Shown here one piece after another: positions 29,457 to 31,469 of a DNA stretch of 31,469 nt. A program made the translations under genes and the position numbers. Under the pieces are notes generated by a model. The model was not told the origin of the DNA. It saw nothing but the letters and a program-made list of their open reading frames with translations, and made no database searches. Positions within the stretch are counted from its first letter, which is position 1. Every line of letters begins with the position of its first letter. This stretch comes from a virus: the IMG/VR virus record IMGVR_UViG_3300036852_000056, positions 1 through 31,469 of that record; one strand, written 5' to 3'.

Positions 29457-30928
29457 GCGGCCAAAACCTCTTGAGGTGGAGCAGTCCACAGCGCCCGGTC
29501 TACCGCGAGGGCCAACGCGATCACTCCGTCGATCCGTCCGCGACTCTTCGACTTCTGGAGCGTGAAGCCGCGCTCGTTGAATCTCGGCACGGCATTGAGA
29601 ACATGGGTGGCCAGAACCTCGTCACCATCATGCCTGAGCTCACCACGCTTGATGAGTTCCAGCAACGAGCCACAGATGGGCGTCATACGCTCCGGTGACT
29701 GCGGGACTTCCTCCATCGGCTGGCCCTCGTCGGCCAGCATCTTGGCCGGCACATCGAAGAAGCGGTTGTCGAAGCTCACCGCCTGGAGGTCGTAGGCGCG
29801 TGACAGTTCGCGGATGTGCTCCATCACGTCGGTGACATCGACCGGCTCACCCGGAGTAGGGAGCCAGAAGCGGGCGGTGGCCCTGAGCATCCCGGTCTCG
29901 TCACGCTGCACGGCCACGACGGCGGTCGAGTCACGCTTGAGCCCCACGTCCACGCCGACCCATGTCGGAGCGCCGGCTACGAAGTCATACGGGTCGGCCA
30001 ACGCGTCCCACGTCGGGCGTCCGTTGGGCCCGAGCCAGGAGTCCACGCCCTCGTAGTGCTGGCCCAGCCGGAAGATGCGGAAATGTCCTTCGGGTGTGAT
30101 GCCCAGATCCGTCTCCAAGGCTGACTCTCTGAGAAAGCCAGCCTTGATAGCGAAGTTGGCCACCCGCCACGCCGCCCGATCATCGACCTTGCAGTCATCG
30201 GGAGCGGCGTATTCGCGGAAGTACAGACCCGGCAGCTCGGCCCCTTCCTTGATCTTGGTGCGGAGATGGGTCAAGGCGTTGTCGCGGTCCAGTCCTGGTG
30301 TCCCCACACCGATGGCGAGAGAGCGTGCGCGCTTGCCCGACCCCATACGAAGGGAATCCCACGACTCGATTGGTTGGAATCCGATCTCGTCCACGATGGC
30401 CAGGGAATAGTCCAGCCCTTGAAGCCCATCGGTGTCGTTGGAGATCGGGAACATCTCGCCTTCGTTGAAGGGGACGACGATGCGTGGGGTGGCGATACCG
30501 GTGTAGATGAGTGCTCGGCTCAGTAGCTCTGGCTCAGCCTTGACCATCGACACGCCCACGCCATAGCACGAGCGGATGGCCTGCCCCACGGTGGTGGCTA
30601 CGACGGGTACCTGTGGTGATCCCGTCTCGTCATCATCGAAGGTGGCCCAGTCGGCCAGCGCACCGCCGAAGGTTGATTTGCCGTTGCCTCGCGGTGTGCC
30701 GAATACGGCTAGGTCGATGCCATCGGCCAGAGCTTCTTCCAGAAACTCCTTCTGCTCCATCGCCAGCTTGAGCGGCTTGCCGTGGCCCTGACCCTTCGGA
30801 GCTCGGCAGTAGGCCTCGATGAAGCGGATGGCCCTGCCCCAACGGGATAGGTTCTTAGGCCACGACTTCCATGGGCCAGGAGAGGTATCAGCGACTCGTT
30901 TGGTAGCGTAGCCGTAGGTTCTAGGCAT
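29447..30928 (-). CDS. terL: Terminase large subunit, 493 aa
   Basis: A Walker A-like GTPRGNGKST lies near residues 77-86 and Walker B with catalytic Glu (YSLAIVDEIGFQ) near 175-184, followed by the coupling motif RSLAIGVGTPG. The nuclease half has VGVDVGLKRDSTAVVAV, FDNRF and GRIDGVIALALAV, giving the three acidic positions of the RNase H-like fold. The enzyme cuts and pumps DNA into the prohead. The ATG at 30928 is preferred; a GTG two codons upstream is possible. No small subunit is recognised beside it, as the genes upstream run in the other direction. Confidence 0.9.
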   Translation of the reverse strand: MPRTYGYATKRVADTSPGPWKSWPKNLSRWGRAIRFIEAYCRAPKGQGHGKPLKLAMEQKEFLEEALADGIDLAVFGTPRGNGKSTFGGALADWATFDDDETGSPQVPVVATTVGQAIRSCYGVGVSMVKAEPELLSRALIYTGIATPRIVVPFNEGEMFPISNDTDGLQGLDYSLAIVDEIGFQPIESWDSLRMGSGKRARSLAIGVGTPGLDRDNALTHLRTKIKEGAELPGLYFREYAAPDDCKVDDRAAWRVANFAIKAGFLRESALETDLGITPEGHFRIFRLGQHYEGVDSWLGPNGRPTWDALADPYDFVAGAPTWVGVDVGLKRDSTAVVAVQRDETGMLRATARFWLPTPGEPVDVTDVMEHIRELSRAYDLQAVSFDNRFFDVPAKMLADEGQPMEEVPQSPERMTPICGSLLELIKRGELRHDGDEVLATHVLNAVPRFNERGFTLQKSKSRGRIDGVIALALAVDRALWTAPPQEVLAAWG

Positions 30929-30932
30929 GTTC

Positions 30933-30960
30933 ACCGTGCACCGTGTATCGTGTACCGCAT
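30933..30960. repeat. Four 7-bp tandem repeats at a divergent start
   Basis: ACCGTGC, ACCGTGT, ATCGTGT and ACCGCAT follow without gaps, the last being degenerate. They fill the space between the terminase start (30928 or 30934) and the start of the ribbon-helix-helix gene (30959). Such proteins bind short repeats, so this is a candidate operator that could silence both genes. Confidence 0.5.
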
Positions 30961-31168
30961 GAGTACCTACAAGCGGCGCATCGTCTATCTCAGCGATGAG
31001 GAATGGGAGCAGCTCGGTCGGATCGCAAAGGGGCTCAAGCAGACGATCAGCGCGACGGTTCGCGACCTACTGTTTGTCCCGTTGCCATCGGAGCACAAGC
31101 CGATCGTCAGCGTGACTAGCCAAGCTCGACGCGACGAACTGCTACGGAAGATCAACAGGAGCAAGTGA
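30959..31168 (+). CDS. Ribbon-helix-helix DNA-binding protein, 69 aa
   Basis: The N-terminus STYKRRIVYLSDEEWEQLGR continues IAKGLKQTISATVRDLL, the beta-strand plus two helices of CopG/Arc-type proteins (R-x-V-x-LS-DEEW, then S-x-x-VRDLL). The C-terminal 30 residues are basic. It is read divergently from terminase, with a repeat at its start, and probably represses itself and perhaps the late operon. No SD precedes the ATG; a GTG at 30950 is an alternative. Confidence 0.75.
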   Translation: MSTYKRRIVYLSDEEWEQLGRIAKGLKQTISATVRDLLFVPLPSEHKPIVSVTSQARRDELLRKINRSK

Positions 31169-31446
31169 TGACTGATAGCACGACTCGCACTGAGCCACGG
31201 CACCACTACGAATTTGACTGTGGCAACTGTGGTGAGCGCATCACCGCGCTGATTCCCTGCGAGGCTGCTAAGGCTCCCGCACGATCATCGGAGCAGGTGA
31301 TTCGTGATCTCTTGGAGATTCGAGCAGATCTCCGTGCTCTCATAGCAACACTAGATGCCCCGAATCCACAATTCGCCCTCTCGACTGGCATCGGAACCAT
31401 CGACTATCGCCTTGCGCTCATTCCTCGTGAGTTGGCCCGCCTTTAG
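31168..31446 (+). CDS. Small CxxC protein, 92 aa
   Basis: The ATG at 31168 shares one base with the stop of the ribbon-helix-helix gene and has SD AGGAG six bases upstream. The N-terminus holds FDCGNCGERITALIPC, with a CxxC and a third Cys, possibly half a zinc ribbon. A helical segment follows (SSEQVIRDLLEIRADLRALI). Function unknown; it is co-transcribed with the regulator. The last 23 bases of the window hold nothing recognisable. Confidence 0.65.
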   Translation: MTDSTTRTEPRHHYEFDCGNCGERITALIPCEAAKAPARSSEQVIRDLLEIRADLRALIATLDAPNPQFALSTGIGTIDYRLALIPRELARL

Positions 31447-31469
31447 TCCGCCGAGTGTGTGCAAAACGT

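Noticed and set aside
30959-31446. Toxin-antitoxin pair (ribbon-helix-helix protein with its neighbour)
   Set aside because: The second protein has a CxxC and no resemblance to RelE, MazF or PIN toxins; a regulator with an unknown partner is the safer reading.
1-31469. tRNA genes or a CRISPR array
   Set aside because: No cloverleaf-like sequence with a TTC-type arm and no regularly spaced repeats were seen; the repeats present are isolated or lie in coding modules.

Overview
The window is most of a temperate, tailed bacteriophage (or prophage) genome of siphovirus type. It has an HK97-type head module, a tape-measure protein with a frameshifted tail chaperone pair, and no tail-sheath gene. 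The DNA is GC-rich with GC-rich third codon positions. Shine-Dalgarno (SD) signals of GGAGG type and the nearly unbroken ATGA/GTGA/TGATG gene overlaps resemble phages of high-GC Gram-positive bacteria. A Gram-positive host is also suggested by a PhoD-like phosphoesterase among the tail genes, but the host cannot be named from the sequence alone.

Layout, following transcription. (1) 30928 down to 12529, minus strand: terminase large subunit, portal, a fused prohead protease/major capsid protein, two head-associated proteins, a fibre-like protein lying among the head genes, a 36-residue protein, head-tail connectors, tail tube, tail chaperones with a -1 slippery site, tape measure, and a large tail-tip protein with duplicated C-terminal domains. 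Three accessory tail genes follow: an unknown protein, a LamG-like lectin domain and a PhoD-like phosphoesterase. Perfect hairpins follow the capsid and tail-tube genes. (2) 11004-12538, plus strand: a repressor-like XRE protein, a multi-spanning membrane protein resembling GT-C glycosyltransferases, and a 33-residue membrane peptide. This looks like a lysogeny and lysogenic-conversion module. (3) 10922-11003: a divergent control region with back-to-back promoters; the repressor is probably translated from a leaderless message. (4) 10921 down to 1, minus strand: one very compact early operon of more than 30 small genes, nearly all overlapping. It encodes several helix-turn-helix proteins, an ERF recombinase, two HNH and two PD-(D/E)XK-like nucleases, a replication-initiation protein, zinc-ribbon proteins, a double-psi beta-barrel protein and many small unknowns. 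The far left (0-2.6 kb) is an accessory zone built from short repeated DNA blocks. (5) 30959-31446, plus strand: a ribbon-helix-helix protein, divergent from the terminase gene and with a 7-bp tandem repeat at its start, and a small CxxC protein.

No integrase, endolysin, small terminase subunit, primase, helicase or polymerase was recognised; some may lie outside the window. The most interesting points are the virion-associated PhoD-like enzyme, the membrane glycosyltransferase module beside the repressor, a cluster of six consecutive palindromes at 9820-9943, a truncated DNA methyltransferase start at 6067-6225, the repeat-built mosaic genes at the left end, and micro-genes that exactly bridge neighbouring genes. 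No stretch over 300 bases lacks a gene.
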